Below are positions 44,593-56,500 of a DNA stretch of 64,000 nt, piece after piece. The notes beneath the pieces are model-generated. The model made no database searches. It was not told the origin of the DNA and saw nothing but the letters and a program-made list of their open reading frames with translations. The DNA is from Saprospiraceae bacterium UBA1994. GTDB lineage: Bacteria; Bacteroidota; Bacteroidia; Chitinophagales; Saprospiraceae. Where the stretch lies: assembly GCA_002335865.1 (NCBI GenBank), contig DDCY01000006.1:27316-91315 (forward strand), read 5' to 3'. Every line of letters starts with the position of its first letter. Position 1 is the first letter of the stretch. The translations under genes and the position numbers were made by a program.

Positions 44593-45501
44593 ATGTTTGG
44601 AGATCTATCACTAAATGGTACAATGACGACAGTAGCGCTTTTTGCATTGGTAGCATTGACACTTGGTATCATCTTCTATCTTCGTAACAGATTTAAAAAC
44701 TCCGACTTAGAGGCTCTTAAAGAGAAGTATGCTGGAAATGAGGGTGGATCTGTAGCCTCTCGAAATAAGTACCCAGAGGTTAATGCTTTTGATCTGTCTT
44801 CTACTTTTTGGGGATATGGTCTTGCGATAGCATTAGCAACTACTGTACTTGGATTTAGTTGGACTAAATATGAGAAGGCTGTATACGTACCAGATTACGA
44901 TTTAAGTGTAGATGAGGAGATAGAAATGGAACCACCACGTACGGCAGAACCACCACCACCGCCACCACCACCGCCACCACCGGTGATAGAAGAAGTGCCA
45001 GAGGAAGAAATTCTTGAGGAAGACGAACCTGAGTTCGTTGATCAAGATGTAGAGGAAGAAACGGTGATAGAAGAAGTAGTAGTAGAAGCGCCACCACCAC
45101 CGCCACCACCGCCACCACCAGTTGAAGATGAAATTTTCAAGGTAGTAGAGCAAATGCCCAGATTTCCAGGGTGTGAAGATATATCAGGAGGCGAGGCCGA
45201 GAAGAAAAAATGTGCAGAGGAGAAAATGCTTCAGTATATATATAAGAGTCTCAAGTACCCTGCGATTGCTAGAGAAAACGGTATCGAGGGTAGAGCTATA
45301 TTACAATTCGTAGTAGATAAAGATGGATCAGTAACTGAAGTTAATGTGGTAAGAGACCCAGGTGCAGGTACAGGAGACGCTGCCAAAAAAGTAATAAATG
45401 CTATGAATGATATGCCTACAAAGTGGACACCAGGTAAGCAAAGGGGTAGACCAGTAAAGGTTCTCTATACATTACCAGTACTATTTAGATTAGAAGGATA
45501 G
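44593..45501 (+). CDS. tonB: Energy transducer TonB with an extra N-terminal membrane segment
   Basis: TonB links the inner-membrane proton motive force to outer-membrane transporters. The 302-residue protein has two hydrophobic segments, about 12-30 and 72-92, instead of the usual one; the second is probably the normal anchor. Then follow two polyproline stretches of 10-11 Pro (about 117-128 and 167-177) separated by an acidic Glu/Val-rich spacer, and the C-terminal TonB domain (about 180-302: QMPRFPGCEDISG, YPAIARENGIEGRAILQFVVDKDG, PVLFRLEG). The coding DNA of the two proline runs is a CCACCACCG-type triplet repeat. A perfect terminator follows. Confidence 0.93.
   Translation: MFGDLSLNGTMTTVALFALVALTLGIIFYLRNRFKNSDLEALKEKYAGNEGGSVASRNKYPEVNAFDLSSTFWGYGLAIALATTVLGFSWTKYEKAVYVPDYDLSVDEEIEMEPPRTAEPPPPPPPPPPPVIEEVPEEEILEEDEPEFVDQDVEEETVIEEVVVEAPPPPPPPPPPVEDEIFKVVEQMPRFPGCEDISGGEAEKKKCAEEKMLQYIYKSLKYPAIARENGIEGRAILQFVVDKDGSVTEVNVVRDPGAGTGDAAKKVINAMNDMPTKWTPGKQRGRPVKVLYTLPVLFRLEG
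44948..45123 (+). repeat. Two CCA/CCG triplet-repeat tracts within tonB
   Basis: Proline codons CCA and CCG are repeated in two tracts (about 44950-44983 and 45089-45120), each flanked by GTGATAGAAGAAGT-like sequence. Such tracts are prone to length change. Confidence 0.7.
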
Positions 45502-45523
45502 TCACTATTTATTATAATATATT

Positions 45524-45559
45524 AAGGTCATCCGATACATGTCGGATGACCTTTTTTTT
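45524..45559 (+). terminator. Rho-independent terminator after tonB
   Basis: A perfect 12-base stem (45524-45535 with 45542-45553), 6-base loop and T-run to 45559. The strongest terminator in the window; ends the gcvH-vanZ-tonB run. Confidence 0.92.
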
Positions 45560-45983
45560 GGCCGTTTGGTGAGTAGGGCCGCGAAAAATAGAATCAAGAT
45601 GAAAAGTAGCCTTAGTTAAATTATACATAATTGATCTTTTAACTAGATAATTGTAATTTATCAACAATAATAATGTTTGAATTACCAATAATTATAAACT
45701 CAAATCAAGCTTGTGAATAATGCTTATATCTGCTTTTTTTAAAACAAATTATATTTTTTAGTAATATGTATGTGTTTGATAATGTTTATTGTATTACATT
45801 TGGAGGTGACATAATGTTAAGTAATATAGAATCGCTTACCGATGTCATATGTCAAATCGATTAAGAAGCCTATACGAGCAGTACTGTGAGAAAGTACTGT
45901 CTTACCCTGAGTGTGAATGGATAGATCTAATTTATTAGCAATTAGATAACTATTTACTAGTGATTTATATAACAAATGTCAAA
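45560..45983. other. AT-rich region before the first giant gene
   Basis: About 420 bases without a gene. Contains a small AGTACT...AGTACT inverted pair near 45880-45900 and no clear -7 element at the expected distance. No RNA recognised. Confidence 0.4.
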
Positions 45984-48900
45984 ATGAGAGAATTACAATT
46001 TAGACAAGCACCTGCTTGCTCTAAATCATTTATGGTATTGGCAAGCAGTATTTTAATTACCTTATGCACATCGATAGCAGTTTTATCTCAATGTGATCCT
46101 GATGAGAGGTCCATAAAATATTCAGTATTTATAGATTCACAGTCAGATAGTACTTTTAGTACTGGAGAGTTTGGTATTGCTAATGATATAGTCGCAATAC
46201 ATGATACTGAAAGTAAATCAATAGAGTTTGCTATGTTTTATGGAATCGATATCTCGAGACAAAATATAGATTCTACTCCATTAGAGTTTCAAAATAATCA
46301 TAATGGTGTAAAAGAAAATAGTATAACTTATGAAAGTGTAGATTTCGAACAAGATATTGGTACCGAAGATCAAGAGCTTGCAATGATGCCGGTTATCACT
46401 AGTGATGTAACTAGCGCATGTGAATGTACCGATCCAGTCGCCGGTTTCTTTACCAACGAGGTAACAATAACTTCAGAAGATGGACAAAAGTGGTATGTGG
46501 ATCAAGCGATCGGAGCATTTGATACTACATCTACTGATGGAAATTTAGTGACTTTTGTAACAGGGATAATGGGAGATTCACTCACTCAGATAGGTATTGT
46601 TGGAACAGATGATAATTATGTTTTAAGGTTTTATAGCCTGGATGGAAATCCTTGGCAACTAAGTCTTAGAAATGAACAGGATAATTTCGTAGTGATACAG
46701 GGTGCTGCCTGCGACAATACAATTATTAGTGTAAGCGGAGAGTCAGCTCTTTGCATTGGAACTACCGAAGTTTATTCTGTGACAAATCCTACAGCTGGTG
46801 ATAGTTATACTTTTTCACTTCCTCCGGCATCAGGTAGTATTACTATAATAAGTGCAATAAGTGCACAGGTAGAATGGTCTGTTAATGGAGGACCTTTTCA
46901 ATTGAGCGTATCTAATACAGGAACTAATGTCGATTGTCAAAGTCCTACTATCGTAGGTGGAGAAGGTGTAATGGTCGGAACTGCAGATGGGCCACTATCA
47001 TGTATAGGACATACTAATGCTTCTCTTAATGAATGGTGTGAACTTTTAGTAAAACCGAGTACTGTCTCTTCTCAGTCTCTAGATCCATTGGTTCCATATT
47101 CTATAATGCTAACTTTACCAAATGGTACAATAGTACCAGATAATATTCTTACCGGCGAACATATAGGATTGTTAGTAGAAGCTAAACTGATAGAGGGATG
47201 TGGAAATAATGCATGTTGGGGTACAATAACAGTAGAAGACAAACTAGGGCCAGTATTCAATTGTGTAGATACTGAGGTCTTCTGTTTTAATCTTGATGAA
47301 TATGGTGGACCGTTAGCACTAGATGCGTGTGATGGACCTGTAGAAGTAGAGTATTCTTCTCAGGAAACAGTTAATTTACCTAATGATCAAGAATTCGTAA
47401 ATAAAATTACACGTACCTATATAGCAGAGGATTCAAAAGGGAATACAGCTACCCCATGCGTAGTAGAGATCTATGTTAAGAGATTAAAGTTTGATGATAT
47501 AACATGGCCAAATGATATAACTGGTGAGGATGCTCTAATTTGTTCAGATATAGATGAATCTGGAACCCCATCACTAGAAATTTCAAAAGTACCTACGGTG
47601 TTTGGCTATCCACTACTTCCTGCTCAAGATAATATTTGTGATTTCACACTAATTTATGAAGATAAAGAGGAAATTGACTTTGGGTGTATTACAAGTGTGT
47701 TAAGAGAATATACTGCAATTTTTTGGGATCCTCTATCTAATACATACGCAACAGATTCGTATACTCAAGTAATAGAAGTGGAAGACGACAATGACCCTAT
47801 ATTCCAACCATTGGATGATATCGAATTAACTTCCGGTTTTGATAATTGTACTAAAGAAGTAACAATATTATATCCGGAAGGCCTGGATGATCAATGTTCG
47901 GATATCGATCAAATTGATATAACTTGGACTCCAATTGAATCTAATACAATAGGTGGATCATTGCAAAATGTAGATTTTCCAGTTGATATCGCATTGCCAT
48001 TAGGCGAAAGCTTGGTAACATATCGAGCATATGATGAGTGTAATAATTCGAGTACTGCAAGTATCACTGTTATAATCAATCCTAATGCTGGTCCTACGGC
48101 TTCTTGTAAAGATATGAATGTGGCACTAGGAAGTGGTAATGGTGTATTTGCATATGTCCCGGCAACATCTATTGATAAAAGCAATTCTCCATTATGTGGA
48201 TCTATTGTAAGTAGCCATGTAAGACGATTAGATGAAGGAGCTAACTGTTATACTGATCCAGTTACCGGAGAAAATATATCTACAACCGAATTTGGAGATT
48301 ATGTTATTTTCTGTTGTGAAGATGCTGGTAAAACTATTATGGTGGAATTGCAAATAATAGATAATTATGGTGGAATAGGCTTATGTACAAGTATGATTAC
48401 TGTACAAGATTCCAATGCACCTACTATCTCGACTCTACCTAATGACACAATTGAATGTGGTACATTATTTACAACGGAACAACTAGATCTTTTGAATGAT
48501 ACAGATCCTGATAATGATGTAGATCTTAGTCAATTCGGATTCCCAATAATAGATGATGAATGTGGCAATGCCGATACAGAAGTCACAACCATTTGGGCAC
48601 CTACTATGGTAGGTTGTGGAAGGGGTACTATTGTCCGTACATTTACAGCATCAGATTCCAATAATACTTCTTCTATTTCGCAGACAATAACTGTTACCAA
48701 AGAGCCTTTTCAAGACTCTTATATCGAACAATTTGAAGTATTGGATACCAATATCTGTGACTTGACTCTATTAGCTCCTGAATTATTGCCGGTTCCATTT
48801 AATGGGCCTCAAATTACTGGTGAAGGGCCATGTGATGATAGTATGGTATCGATAATTAGTGAGGATACATATGCATTTCCTGAAGACGATTCTGGTTACT

Positions 48901-51900
48901 GCTTTAAGATTATCAGAAACTGGACTGTTATGAGTTGGTGTGATGTTGATGCAATGGGAGCTCCATTATCTTTCCAGAGACAACAAATAATAAGAATAGT
49001 AAATATTGACACACCTGTAATTGAAAATACCCCATTGGAGCAGATTGTCGAATGTGTCCAAGATGGTGACGAATCTTCTTTCATCGAAGTAATAGTCAGC
49101 GCTAAAAATAATTGTACTATATCTAACAATCTGGAATGGTCATACGCAATTATAAATACAAGTGCTAATCCGGATACATTAGTTGAACTTTCTCCCTTTG
49201 AGCTGAATTTTGGAGACTCTATTGATGTTTCTGGAGTATACGCTGCGGGTGATTATCGATTAGATTTCGTTTTCAGAGATAGATGTGGTAGTGAAGTCAC
49301 TGGAGAGCAAACATTCTCAGTAAGTAGTGATTATTGCTACGATGTAGAAGACTGTGTGGGTCCTTTGTCAGAAGTGGATATTAATCTAATAGGATGTGAT
49401 TATCCACAAGATGTTGCTGATTTAGTTGAGGTAATAAGCTTAGAAGATAGTGGTATTCCTAATATTGATTGTACTGAATGTATCCCAATTGATACTGCGT
49501 TTACTGATATACTAATCGATAGTGTTGATGAATTGGTTTGTGATACTATTAGACGTACTCTCATTTTGACGTTCAATTGTCCATTCGGACCAAACCTTAT
49601 TGTAGAGAGACCACATTTTCTTGTATTAAACAATACAAATAATCCAGTAATAGTCGTTCCGTCAATACCTGATACAGTATTTACAGCTAGTAATTGTGAT
49701 GCATTGGTAGATATAGATTTGGCTATATCCATGGATGGCTGTAGTACTGGAGTTGAGATTACAAATGATTCTCCATACGCGGATTCAAATAATGAAGGTG
49801 ATAATGCATCAGGAATTTATCCTGTAGGAAATCATATTGTTAGGTATACAGCTAAAGACCTATGTGGAAATATGACAGTAGATTCTATTGTATTTTCTGT
49901 GAATGATGGAGAAGCTCCTTTATGTAATACTCAAGATATTACATTAACTTTTTTCGATACAGATCTGATTTCTATCAACGCTGATACGCTTGATAATTTT
50001 AGTACGGATAATTGTGTAGACAATGAAGATTTAATTTTTACAGTGAGTCAATCCACTTTTAGTTGTGAGAATTTAGGATATAACGATTTGATACTAACCG
50101 TCTCTGATGGTACTTTGTCTAGTACCTGTGCCGTTACAGTAGAAATATTAGATAGTATTCCTCCAATATGTGATACTCAAGATATTGTTGTGTATTTAGA
50201 TGAGGATGGAGAGGTAATAATTAATGCACAGATGGTTGATAATGGAAGCGTTACTGGATGCCAAGGTATATTTCCAGTTTCTCAAAATGTGAATCCATCA
50301 TTCTTCAACTGTGAGGAAATTGGAGATACTACAATTTTGGTCAATGGAGTGCCACAAGTTTTTTTTAGGGATACGACGGTATTTTTAATAAATGTGTTTA
50401 CTAGTGGCAGCTTTAATATAGATTTCTGTCAATCTACTGTGTCATTCATTGATACTTTTCCACCAATATGTAATGTCATGGATATTACCGTAGATGTTGG
50501 AGAGACATTAGAAGGGATAGATTTCGATAATGGGAGTATTGATAATTGTGGAGGCTCTCTTACCTTCGATGTAGATATCAACACTTTTACCTGTGATGAT
50601 GTAGATGAGCTTAATTCAGTAATGGTTACTGTGATAGACAGATTCGGAAATGCTGCAATTTGTGAGGCTAATGTAACAGTATTGAGTCCCTCAGAAATAA
50701 TGTGTGTTGCGAAAGATACAGTTCTTTATCTTGATTCTTTGGGTATTGTATCAGTGACTCCGTTTGAAATTGGCTATGCAAGTTTTACAGAATGTGGTAT
50801 TGATCTAAGTTATGAACTCAGCCAATCAGAATTTACATGTAATGATGCACAAGGACCAAACAATGAAATACAAACAATATTAACTGTTTTTGTAGATGAT
50901 CCAAATGTTGATCCGGTTGAATGTAATTCAATAATAACATTACTGGATACTATTTTTCCAAGAATAAATTGTTTGTTGCCTGAAACAGTCAGTTGTGCCG
51001 ATTTTGATGAAACCTTTTTAACATATGGAATAATTGATGCAGATCAGGTGTATGAAAATTGTAGTAGTGGAGTTATAATACAAGATACTGTATTTGAAGA
51101 AATTAATGTATGTGGTATTGGAACATATACGAGGAGATGGATTGCCACTGATGCGGCAGATAATAGTGATACCTGTGAGCAAGTAATAACTGTAGTATTA
51201 GGAGATAATCCAATTATGGAGGAAGATCTTGATTTCCCATCCGATACGCTCTGGTTCTTTGATTGTTATGATTTTGATTTAGATAATCTAGATACAATAG
51301 TAGAGATTGATAATATTGCAGCTGAATGTTTCAATGTATCAGTCAGTTTTATAGATACAGGAATTAATTTAGATATGCCATGTAATGATACGCTTATCAG
51401 GACGTATACGGTCTATGATTCTTGTCAGATAAATACAAGCGGGTTTTTAGTAGCCTCATTTGAACAAATAATTATTATAAATGATATTACAGCACCTATA
51501 GCGACTGGTCCAGAGGACATAATAGTTACTATACAAGATACAATGACATGTTTAATAGATTTAGAACTTATTGGATCAGCTACGGACGAATGTGATCTAG
51601 ACCAAATAAATTTAGTGACAGTCGTTACCGACGAAAATGGTATCGAAACTGAATTTGTAGGCGGAGATGCTTCAGGTTCTTTTGAAGTTGGAGTTTATGA
51701 TATTATTGTAATAGCCTCAGATAATTGTGGTAATAGTTCGATGTATCCATATACTGTGACAGTACTAGATTCAACATATACTAATTTCACTTGTCTGAGA
51801 GTAATAATACCTATGGAGGGTGATACTATGGTACAAGTCTTAGCAGAACAATTGATTGATACGTTTCAAATCTTCAATTGTTTTGGAACATCAGTAGATA

Positions 51901-53297
51901 CTGCCTTTTCTTATTCCGATACTGATATTAATGATACTATTCAAGTATTTGGATGTGAATCAGTGGATGATTTTACAGAGATTTATGTCTTTTTGTACAT
52001 AGATGGTGTATTAGAAGATTCTTGTGTTGGAACAGTGCAATTACTCGACCCTTTAGATTTATGTATGGATGGGATAGTGGGCACAGTGGATGGTACAGTA
52101 TTTACTTCTGACAACGAACCAGTATCTGGTGTTCTAGTTAATCTAGATGGAAGTAATGAAAGTATAATGACCGATGAAGATGGATATTATGCCTTTCCTG
52201 AAATGTTGGGAGCGCAAGCATATGAAGTAATACCTATCAAGGACGATGATCCAATGAATGGTGTCACTACGCTTGATCTGATCTTGATACAGAGACATAT
52301 ATTAGGCTTAACAGACCTTGATAGTCCATACGACCTAATCGCAGCAGATATTGATGCTAGTGGAACTCTTTCAGTTTTAGATATATTACAGCTAAGAAAA
52401 ATGATCTTAGGAATCTATAATGAATTCCCTGAAAATAAGAGTTGGAGAATGGTCGATAAAGGATTTGTATTCTGGCATTCAGATCATGCTGAAGAAGAGG
52501 AATTTCCTGAGACTTATAATATCGAAACTCTGATATCACCTATGAAAGTTGACTTCATCGGTATCAAAACTGGAGATGTTAATGGGTCAGTAACTGCGAG
52601 TATTAAGCAGCAAAAAGATGCTGCTACTAGATCAAATAATACTTGGAACCTTCAAGCGACTGATAGATATGTAAAAGCAGGTCAATCAGTATTCGTTGAG
52701 ATTGCTGTATCTGAGGATATTGAAATACAAGGATTTCAGTTGGCCATTTCAACTAATAAAATCGGAGATATTTCCATATCATCTTCTAATATTCAAATTA
52801 CAGAAGATAATTATTCAGTAGATAAATTTGGTGTTATTAATATAAGTTGGAATACTATTAATTATGTACAATTGGCAAATGGATCAAGTGTCATTGAGCT
52901 TGAAATAAAACCTTTAGTTAATGGTAAGCTTTCTGAGATGATGTCAATTTCTGACGTAGGTATTGAGTCGCAAACATATTTAAATAACGAAGTCAGTTAT
53001 GACAGTGCTGAGATATTTTGGAATACTGACATAGGTGAATTTGCTCTCTATCAAAACACTCCGAACCCTTGGACAGAGTCAACAGATATTAGCTTTAAGA
53101 TACCAATTGATAGCGAGGTAACAATTAATATAAGTAGTATAAATGGACAACGGATCAAAACGTTCAACGGATATTACGAGTCTGGAATCCATTCTATAAT
53201 ACTTAATGATCAGGATTTAATGCGGAGTGGGGTATATTATTACGAGATGCGCTATGGAAATCATGTTGTTCTAGAAAAAATGATACTGCTCAAATAA
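45984..53297 (+). CDS. Giant T9SS surface protein with HYR-like and dockerin-like modules
   Basis: About 2437 residues from the ATG at 45984; a GTG at 45960 would add eight. The signal peptide ends near AVLSQ. The bulk (about 200-2000) is a run of Cys-containing beta domains of HYR type, many opening with a D..PP(I/T)C pattern and closing in a T(V/I)xV(L/N)D strand. Around 2030-2140 is a carboxypeptidase-regulatory-like loop (GTVFTSDNEPVSGVLVNLDG) and a dockerin-like duplicated Ca-loop (TTLDLILIQRHILGL and ADIDASGTLSVLDILQLRK). A cohesin-like domain (about 2215-2345) and the type A sorting domain (NTPNPWTESTDI, ending MILLK) finish it. Surface adhesin is inferred. Its homologue follows 276 bases later. 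Confidence 0.85.
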   Translation: MRELQFRQAPACSKSFMVLASSILITLCTSIAVLSQCDPDERSIKYSVFIDSQSDSTFSTGEFGIANDIVAIHDTESKSIEFAMFYGIDISRQNIDSTPLEFQNNHNGVKENSITYESVDFEQDIGTEDQELAMMPVITSDVTSACECTDPVAGFFTNEVTITSEDGQKWYVDQAIGAFDTTSTDGNLVTFVTGIMGDSLTQIGIVGTDDNYVLRFYSLDGNPWQLSLRNEQDNFVVIQGAACDNTIISVSGESALCIGTTEVYSVTNPTAGDSYTFSLPPASGSITIISAISAQVEWSVNGGPFQLSVSNTGTNVDCQSPTIVGGEGVMVGTADGPLSCIGHTNASLNEWCELLVKPSTVSSQSLDPLVPYSIMLTLPNGTIVPDNILTGEHIGLLVEAKLIEGCGNNACWGTITVEDKLGPVFNCVDTEVFCFNLDEYGGPLALDACDGPVEVEYSSQETVNLPNDQEFVNKITRTYIAEDSKGNTATPCVVEIYVKRLKFDDITWPNDITGEDALICSDIDESGTPSLEISKVPTVFGYPLLPAQDNICDFTLIYEDKEEIDFGCITSVLREYTAIFWDPLSNTYATDSYTQVIEVEDDNDPIFQPLDDIELTSGFDNCTKEVTILYPEGLDDQCSDIDQIDITWTPIESNTIGGSLQNVDFPVDIALPLGESLVTYRAYDECNNSSTASITVIINPNAGPTASCKDMNVALGSGNGVFAYVPATSIDKSNSPLCGSIVSSHVRRLDEGANCYTDPVTGENISTTEFGDYVIFCCEDAGKTIMVELQIIDNYGGIGLCTSMITVQDSNAPTISTLPNDTIECGTLFTTEQLDLLNDTDPDNDVDLSQFGFPIIDDECGNADTEVTTIWAPTMVGCGRGTIVRTFTASDSNNTSSISQTITVTKEPFQDSYIEQFEVLDTNICDLTLLAPELLPVPFNGPQITGEGPCDDSMVSIISEDTYAFPEDDSGYCFKIIRNWTVMSWCDVDAMGAPLSFQRQQIIRIVNIDTPVIENTPLEQIVECVQDGDESSFIEVIVSAKNNCTISNNLEWSYAIINTSANPDTLVELSPFELNFGDSIDVSGVYAAGDYRLDFVFRDRCGSEVTGEQTFSVSSDYCYDVEDCVGPLSEVDINLIGCDYPQDVADLVEVISLEDSGIPNIDCTECIPIDTAFTDILIDSVDELVCDTIRRTLILTFNCPFGPNLIVERPHFLVLNNTNNPVIVVPSIPDTVFTASNCDALVDIDLAISMDGCSTGVEITNDSPYADSNNEGDNASGIYPVGNHIVRYTAKDLCGNMTVDSIVFSVNDGEAPLCNTQDITLTFFDTDLISINADTLDNFSTDNCVDNEDLIFTVSQSTFSCENLGYNDLILTVSDGTLSSTCAVTVEILDSIPPICDTQDIVVYLDEDGEVIINAQMVDNGSVTGCQGIFPVSQNVNPSFFNCEEIGDTTILVNGVPQVFFRDTTVFLINVFTSGSFNIDFCQSTVSFIDTFPPICNVMDITVDVGETLEGIDFDNGSIDNCGGSLTFDVDINTFTCDDVDELNSVMVTVIDRFGNAAICEANVTVLSPSEIMCVAKDTVLYLDSLGIVSVTPFEIGYASFTECGIDLSYELSQSEFTCNDAQGPNNEIQTILTVFVDDPNVDPVECNSIITLLDTIFPRINCLLPETVSCADFDETFLTYGIIDADQVYENCSSGVIIQDTVFEEINVCGIGTYTRRWIATDAADNSDTCEQVITVVLGDNPIMEEDLDFPSDTLWFFDCYDFDLDNLDTIVEIDNIAAECFNVSVSFIDTGINLDMPCNDTLIRTYTVYDSCQINTSGFLVASFEQIIIINDITAPIATGPEDIIVTIQDTMTCLIDLELIGSATDECDLDQINLVTVVTDENGIETEFVGGDASGSFEVGVYDIIVIASDNCGNSSMYPYTVTVLDSTYTNFTCLRVIIPMEGDTMVQVLAEQLIDTFQIFNCFGTSVDTAFSYSDTDINDTIQVFGCESVDDFTEIYVFLYIDGVLEDSCVGTVQLLDPLDLCMDGIVGTVDGTVFTSDNEPVSGVLVNLDGSNESIMTDEDGYYAFPEMLGAQAYEVIPIKDDDPMNGVTTLDLILIQRHILGLTDLDSPYDLIAADIDASGTLSVLDILQLRKMILGIYNEFPENKSWRMVDKGFVFWHSDHAEEEEFPETYNIETLISPMKVDFIGIKTGDVNGSVTASIKQQKDAATRSNNTWNLQATDRYVKAGQSVFVEIAVSEDIEIQGFQLAISTNKIGDISISSSNIQITEDNYSVDKFGVINISWNTINYVQLANGSSVIELEIKPLVNGKLSEMMSISDVGIESQTYLNNEVSYDSAEIFWNTDIGEFALYQNTPNPWTESTDISFKIPIDSEVTINISSINGQRIKTFNGYYESGIHSIILNDQDLMRSGVYYYEMRYGNHVVLEKMILLK

Positions 53298-53573
53298 ATT
53301 AATCGATTCTCTAATTTTAAAAACAGGCATAGTCTTCATTGATTGTGCGGGTTTTATATATTATAATATTTATATATATTTAATATACTGTCATGTAGTG
53401 TATAATATATTACAAATTATTATTATATTTGTTCTTATTATCTATCCAACATAGATACAAGTGAAATTTTTTCACTGAACCTTACCTCCTGAGTTTGTAA
53501 TAATGACCGTAGAATAACGGCCTCATATGTAATGTATTTGGCTACCTGTACTTAATTATACAAACTTATCACA

Positions 53574-56500
53574 ATGGGAGAACTTACAAATACTTCAGTA
53601 AGATTAGGCATTTTAGCTTCAATCAATTTGTCTTTTTTATCAGCACGAATATTCAAGTGCTTTATTTTGTTCCTTTTGATGAATTTAATAGCATTTTCAG
53701 CTATTGCCAAACATTCAGTAACAGATATCTTTTTGGTTAATCTAAATGACCCAGTTAAGATGATGGATTCTGATAATGATAGCTATACCTCAGATGTTGA
53801 TTGCGATGATAATAATCCTCTAGTGAATCCAGGAGCTATTGAAATATTAAATGGTATTGATGACAATTGTAATGGGAATGTTGATGAAGGTCTTTGTGGA
53901 AATGGTATTCTGGAGGCTGGTGAAGCATGTGATGATGGTGGATTAAACGATCCAGCTAGTAGTTGTTATAATTGTCAGATTGTGAATGATGCAGATGGCG
54001 ACGGTTTCAATTCTGCATTTGATTGTAACGATGATGATATTAATATTAATCCAAACGCTACAGAAATTCCAAATAATAATGTAGATGAAGATTGTAATGG
54101 GTTGGCTGAAGTTTATGATTTAGCTTTAACTACAATAACTAGTTCACCAATAAATAATTCAATTGGTGACATTATCAAATTTACATTTACAATTGCCAAT
54201 GAAGGGAATACAAATGTCAATAACATAGTATTACAGGTTACTAATCCATCAGGATTCACACCAGTTAATATAGACAATACACCATTGGGTTGGGATAATG
54301 TGGCGTCAAGTTTTACTGTAATATCAGAGTTAAGCTCAGCGAGTAATATTAGTATTGATTATTATATCCAGCTTGAAGTTGGCTCTAGTGAGGAGGACTT
54401 CACAATTATTGGTGAGATTACTTCATTTGAAGATTTACAAGGTAATTCATTGGAGGATATTGATTCTCAGCCAGATAATTCAGAAGCGAGTGAAGATGAC
54501 CAAGATGAGGCTTTTGCATTTCCTTGTGGAAGCAATTGTGCACTTACATGTAGAAGTAACGTAAACGTTTCTGTAGATGAATTGAGCTGTATGGCCGAGA
54601 TAACTCCAAGTAGTATTAGTGAGGATATAGATACTGATTGTGATTTTTATTATACAATTACCTTGTTTGATGAGAATGGTTTAGAACTACCTACAAATGT
54701 TATAGATGCTAGTATGGTTGGTATGTTAATTACTTATGAGCTTTCAGAGCCAGAGTGTAATAATAAGTGTTCTGGTATTGCTTTAATAGAGGATAAAATG
54801 GCACCCACACTTTCGGTACAAGATTTTACGGTCTCATGCGTAACCCTTAATGAACAAGGTACAGCAGCAATGTTATTACCAGTAGTAAGCGACAATTGTC
54901 AAAATACTCTGCCTGTTGAACTTTTATCAGAAGTGGAGATAAACGTAGATTGCAGTAATCCAGATTCAGATGATTTAATAGGATATATAGAGCGCACATA
55001 TGTAGTTCAAGATGCTGAGGGTAACATAAGTGATCCAGTAACACAAACTATAACCCTTGAAAGAGTAACAATTGGTGCAATAGCTAGACCGGCAGATATT
55101 ATCTTCCCATTTGATACTATATCATGTAGTTCGGGCTACGCTACAGATGAATTTGGCAATCCAGATGTTTCAGTTACAGGGGTACCTACAACTATACAAG
55201 AGAATTATGATCAAGCAAGTGCGATATTTGATTACATCGATATATCTGTACCTGGTAACTTAATTTTGATTGGCGACGATGAGTCAGTTGATGTTGATTT
55301 GGGTGCGAGCTTTCCTCTCTTCGATATGACATTTAATGTAATATCAGTAAATACAAATGGTTTTATTTCAACTGCTTCTGGTGATGCCGTACCGGATAGT
55401 GAATGTCCGTTGTCATTAGATCCTAATTCCTTAGCAAATACGAATGGAGCTCGTATATATGCATTACAAGATGATTTATCGGCAGATACTACTGAAGATG
55501 CATTAGCAGGGGTATATTATGAATATATGACTGAATCTCCAATACTTACCCCTTCGGGTATGCTAACAGGTGTAAGTATATTTCAGTGGAAAGTAGATCA
55601 TTTGGAAGCATCTGGTGACTATGACTTAGATTTTCAAGCTCTATTATTTGATAATGGAGAAATTACTTTTCAGTACAATGAGATAGGAACAGAGATGGGA
55701 TCAGAGGCTACTGTAGGTATTCAGTCATTTGCGATGGATGATAATACTACGCCTTTGCACGCAACTACAATATCATGTAATACGCCTAATTCCGTGAATA
55801 GTCTTTCTGCGGTAGGTCTTATTCCACCTACAATGGGTGGTATTGATTTATATCCATTTCCTGAGGGTGTATCCTGTAATGGCTACAGTCAATATAATGA
55901 TCAGATAGTATATACTGATTCGTGTATGACAAAAATATTGAGAACATTTACAATTGGTGAGTGGCGATGTAATGATATTAATGAAAGATATTTTAATCAG
56001 ATGATTGATATAATGGATGTTGAGGGACCAACAATGGACCAATTAACTGATATAACGGTAAGTACCGAGCCTTTTAGTTGTGAAGCTAATGTATTGCTTC
56101 CTGCAATTTCTCCAGATGATGATTGTAATAAAGCAGATATAGTAATAGACATTGAGTATGAAGTTGGTTCTAGAATAGAAAATGCGATCGGAGATGTAAT
56201 TGTAGAAATGCCTCTGGGCATTTATACGGTTACTTATATAGCGACAGATAAATGTGGAAACGAATCAAGAATGTCATTCACTGTTACTGTAATAGATGCA
56301 GTTGCGCCTACAGCAATTTGTGATGCAGACCAGATCAGCGTGGGTTACGATCCATCATTTTTTACTGCAGTAGCACTAGATAATGGTTCATTTGATGATT
56401 GTGGTCCTGTGACACTTGCAATTGCTCGTACCGATGATCCAGGTTATCCAGATTTGGCAATTTTCACGGATGAATTAGAGTTTGGTTGTATGGATATTGG

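Noticed and set aside
44864..45153. Two reverse-strand open frames across the TonB proline repeats.
   Set aside because: They are the complement of the CCA/CCG repeat tracts and give only Trp/Val/Tyr low-complexity strings.
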